7,969 bases of DNA from JAIPJA01 sp964390115 (lineage in GTDB: Bacteria > Patescibacteriota > Patescibacteriia > Patescibacteriales > UBA12465). The stretch lies in the NCBI GenBank assembly GCA_964390115.1, contig CAYMGT010000038.1, forward strand, positions 1 to 7,969, read 5' to 3'. The notes beneath the pieces were generated by a model. It was not told the origin of the DNA. It did not search any database and saw only the letters and a program-made list of their open reading frames with translations. Positions 5,897-7,969 of the stretch are shown here, one piece after another. The stretch's first letter is position 1; each line of letters opens with the position of its first letter. The translations under genes were made by a program, and so were the position numbers.

Positions 5897-7798
5897 ATGA
5901 ATACAATCATAGAAAAACTTTATTTTTTTAGCTTGAGCTTTATAGCTTCCTTGATTATATTTGCCTCAATTTTTTATTGGCTCTTTAACTTTTTTTGGTA
6001 TTTTCAACTAATTTCTTTCGTTCTAGCCTTAATTTTCTCCATTTTTATATACAGCAAGTTCTTCAATATAAATAATAACTATCAAAAAAAACAACTCATC
6101 AAAAAATTTAAAATTGTTCACTTAATTTTTACTCTTTCTCTAATATTATCTTGGATCTATATTCTATCTGCCCAAAATCTAAATAGTTTAAATTCTCCTT
6201 GGCAGTATATAAACAACAATTTCTTCCTTTCTTTCTTGGTGTTAATTATCTCCACCTTAATAATTAACTATAAAAATTTAAAATTCAAATTACTATCTTT
6301 TACTCTGTTATTTTTTACTGCCTCATCTATTGCAGTTTTAATATATCATTTAGGTTATGGCTTTGATCCCTTTATTCATGAAGCAGGAATTAAAGCGATA
6401 ATAGAATTAGGAGAAATTTCTCCTAAAACACTCTACTACACTGGACAGTATGTTTTAATAATACTTTTAAATCAAATTAGCTCTATCCCTGTCAGTTTAA
6501 TTAATCAGTATCTTGTGCCAAGCTTCTCAGCAATTTTTATCCCTTTTTCTCTATATCACTGGTATAAAAAAACTTTTAACTCCAACAATGCTCTAGCTTT
6601 ATTAGCATTATTAATTTTACCAATTTCTCTATTTACAATTACCACTCCACAAAACTTAGCTTATAGTTTTCTTTTAATTACAATATTTTTAGGATTAATT
6701 TCAGATAAAAAAAATTTGCTACTTGCCTCCCTTTTATCAGTGACTACATTTTTTATACACCCACTGGCAGGAATACCCGCTCTAATCTTTACTTTTTTAA
6801 GTATTATTTACTATTTTAAAAAAGAAATTGGCATTAAAAGACAAAATATTCTCTCTTATTTTATCTATATTGTAACAGCTATAGCTATTCCCAGCTCATT
6901 CTTACTTATCAATAACTTTAAATTTAAGTTTTTTCCAATTTTTAAATTCGACCTCTTTCGCTCTTTAAGCCTTAGTGGGCACGAAGATATAATTTTAAAC
7001 TTAAATTACCTGTATAGCTTTAATTTGCCTTTAATTATTTTACTACTTATAATTTCAGGTTTTTTAATTTGGAAAAATAAATATCAAAAGATATCACCTA
7101 CCTTATCTATTAGTTTAAAAATGTCTATAGCTTTATTTATATCTTATGTTATAAGTCAGTATATAAGTTTTGATTTTTTAATTGACTATGAAAGAGATTA
7201 TTATCGTCAAAGATTACTTATCCTTAGCTCATTATTTTCTTTACCAATTATTATAATCTTTTTTCATGATTTTTTTCTAAAACTTAAAAAGCAAAATAAT
7301 ATAATTAAGCTATTTTTTCTTTCAATTATTAGTTTTAGTATATTAGCTTCAGTATATTCCAGTTATCCTCGAGTGGATAAGTACTTTAATTCACATAGCT
7401 TTTCTCTTTCAACTTATGATTTAGAAACTGTTAGCTTCATCGAAGATTTAGCACAAGAAAAAGAAGACAAAGGTTATATAGTTCTAGCTAATCAACAAGT
7501 AAGTGTAGCTGCTTTAAAAACTTTTGGTTTCAATAGATACATTAAAGACGATCTTTACTTCTACCCTATTCCAACCAGTGGACCACTCTATCCATATTAT
7601 TTAAAAATGGTTTATGACTACCCATCAAGAGAGAATATAAAAGAGGCTACTACTATAGCGAGTGTTGATAAAGGATTTTTAGTTTTAAATAAATATTGGT
7701 GGGGTTTCAAAAGATTAGTCGAGGAGGCAAAAATTGAGGCTGATGATTTTTATCAACTTAACGATGGGGATATTTATATTTTTCAATACAATTTTTAA
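5897..7798 (+). CDS. Large polytopic membrane protein of unknown function, possibly GT-C-like
   Basis: The 633 residues contain about 14 hydrophobic segments spread over residues 8-487, followed by a soluble, mostly hydrophilic domain (about 490-633) that probably lies outside the membrane. I do not recognise the family with confidence. Features that could matter for catalysis are GFDPFIHEAG (155-164), an Asp/His/Glu cluster after the fifth hydrophobic segment; FIHPLAGIPA (286-295), with a His-Pro inside a hydrophobic stretch; and the charged loop DYERDYYRQR (430-439). Several helices, an acidic loop and a soluble C-terminal domain recall GT-C glycosyltransferases and oligosaccharyltransferase-like proteins. 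The divergent neighbour has the same plan, but no diagnostic motif settles it. M1 is supported by the extended -10 placed for a leaderless start. No frameshift or truncation is seen. A transporter or flippase-like role is a less likely alternative. Confidence 0.9.
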   Translation: MNTIIEKLYFFSLSFIASLIIFASIFYWLFNFFWYFQLISFVLALIFSIFIYSKFFNINNNYQKKQLIKKFKIVHLIFTLSLILSWIYILSAQNLNSLNSPWQYINNNFFLSFLVLIISTLIINYKNLKFKLLSFTLLFFTASSIAVLIYHLGYGFDPFIHEAGIKAIIELGEISPKTLYYTGQYVLIILLNQISSIPVSLINQYLVPSFSAIFIPFSLYHWYKKTFNSNNALALLALLILPISLFTITTPQNLAYSFLLITIFLGLISDKKNLLLASLLSVTTFFIHPLAGIPALIFTFLSIIYYFKKEIGIKRQNILSYFIYIVTAIAIPSSFLLINNFKFKFFPIFKFDLFRSLSLSGHEDIILNLNYLYSFNLPLIILLLIISGFLIWKNKYQKISPTLSISLKMSIALFISYVISQYISFDFLIDYERDYYRQRLLILSSLFSLPIIIIFFHDFFLKLKKQNNIIKLFFLSIISFSILASVYSSYPRVDKYFNSHSFSLSTYDLETVSFIEDLAQEKEDKGYIVLANQQVSVAALKTFGFNRYIKDDLYFYPIPTSGPLYPYYLKMVYDYPSRENIKEATTIASVDKGFLVLNKYWWGFKRLVEEAKIEADDFYQLNDGDIYIFQYNF

Positions 7799-7923
7799 GT
7801 TTTCAGATAAAAAAATCCAACTATTATTATATATCACATTTAAGTTTCTCTATATAATCAAAAAAATTATTCAAGCATTTCTTTAATTAATTAAGGTTCA
7901 CGGTAGAATACAGCCTGCAGAAC
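7799..7923. other. Gene-free AT-rich spacer with a short GC-richer block
   Basis: No ORF, tRNA or GC-rich terminator is visible after the membrane protein gene. Two weak symmetric elements occur. Positions 7881-7896 are a 16-nt inverted repeat centred on TTAATTAATTAA with one G-T pair. AAGGTTC (7893-7899) pairs imperfectly, with one bulged G, with GAACTT (7920-7925) across 20 nt. The second overlaps the -35 of the strong promoter that follows and could be an operator, but it is short. The block at about 7895-7923 is clearly less AT-rich than its surroundings. Confidence 0.4.
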
Positions 7924-7952
7924 TTGACAAAGTTATATAAATATGCTATAAT
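7924..7952 (+). promoter_or_regulatory. Perfect consensus sigma70 promoter reading off the right end
   Basis: TTGACA (7924-7929), a 17-nt spacer and TATAAT (7947-7952) match the consensus at all 12 positions. A TG (7944-7945) one base before the hexamer adds an extended -10. The predicted start is about 7959. This would be a very strong promoter, of the kind used for stable RNA or highly expressed protein genes. The driven gene lies outside the window. Confidence 0.87.
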
Positions 7953-7969
7953 ATAGTTAGATAAGATAA

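Noticed and set aside
7895..7923. tRNA fragment or the end of a minus-strand gene in the GC-richer block
   Set aside because: There is no T-arm or acceptor pairing, and minus-strand frames are interrupted by stops. The consensus promoter next to it makes a regulatory role more likely.
1..7969. CRISPR array, insertion sequence, integrase, toxin-antitoxin or phage gene
   Set aside because: No spaced direct repeats, transposase motifs, terminal inverted repeats or recombinase-like proteins were seen; the window is filled with housekeeping and membrane genes.
1..7969. Recoded UGA (as Gly in SR1/Gracilibacteria or Trp in Mollicutes)
   Set aside because: All five large genes read full length with standard stops, and conserved Gly and Trp positions use GGN and TGG codons.

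Overview
This is an AT-rich window (roughly 30% G+C by eye) that reads with the standard bacterial code: Trp is TGG, no in-frame TGA is needed, and the five large genes end in TAA (four) or TAG (one). Compact spacing, GatB in place of a visible complete gatCAB operon, and polytopic membrane glycosyltransferase-like proteins with no clear relatives suggest a small-genome bacterium. The best guess is a Candidate Phyla Radiation (Patescibacteria) lineage. That assignment is an inference from style and gene content; no taxonomic marker gene is present.

Layout. Positions 1-193 hold a short, strongly structured transcription unit: a TATAAT-type -10, three consecutive hairpins and a GC-rich intrinsic terminator. 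A 16-codon ORF with a Shine-Dalgarno-like sequence lies inside it. gatB (235-1743, +) follows. Its stop codon overlaps the stop of miaA by 4 nt, tail to tail. On the minus strand three genes are packed head to tail and are probably one transcript: a GT-C-type membrane glycosyltransferase candidate (5836-4061), miaB (4035-2716) and miaA (2681-1740). A 60-bp divergent region (5837-5896) separates that unit from a second large membrane protein of unknown function (5897-7798, +). After a gene-free AT-rich stretch, the window ends on a perfect consensus sigma70 promoter (7924-7952) reading out to the right, so its gene is off the window.

Function. MiaA and MiaB carry out successive steps at tRNA adenosine 37 (i6A, then ms2i6A). 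GatB is the tRNA-binding and kinase subunit of the amidotransferase that makes Gln-tRNA(Gln) and/or Asn-tRNA(Asn). Three of the five large genes thus concern tRNA maturation or charging. The two membrane proteins probably serve surface glycan or glycoprotein assembly.

Two things stand out. First, the structured RNA ahead of gatB matches no family I recognise. Second, none of the five large genes shows a Shine-Dalgarno sequence. For the three genes that start a transcription unit, a -10-like hexamer sits exactly where transcription would begin on the A of the ATG, which suggests leaderless mRNAs.
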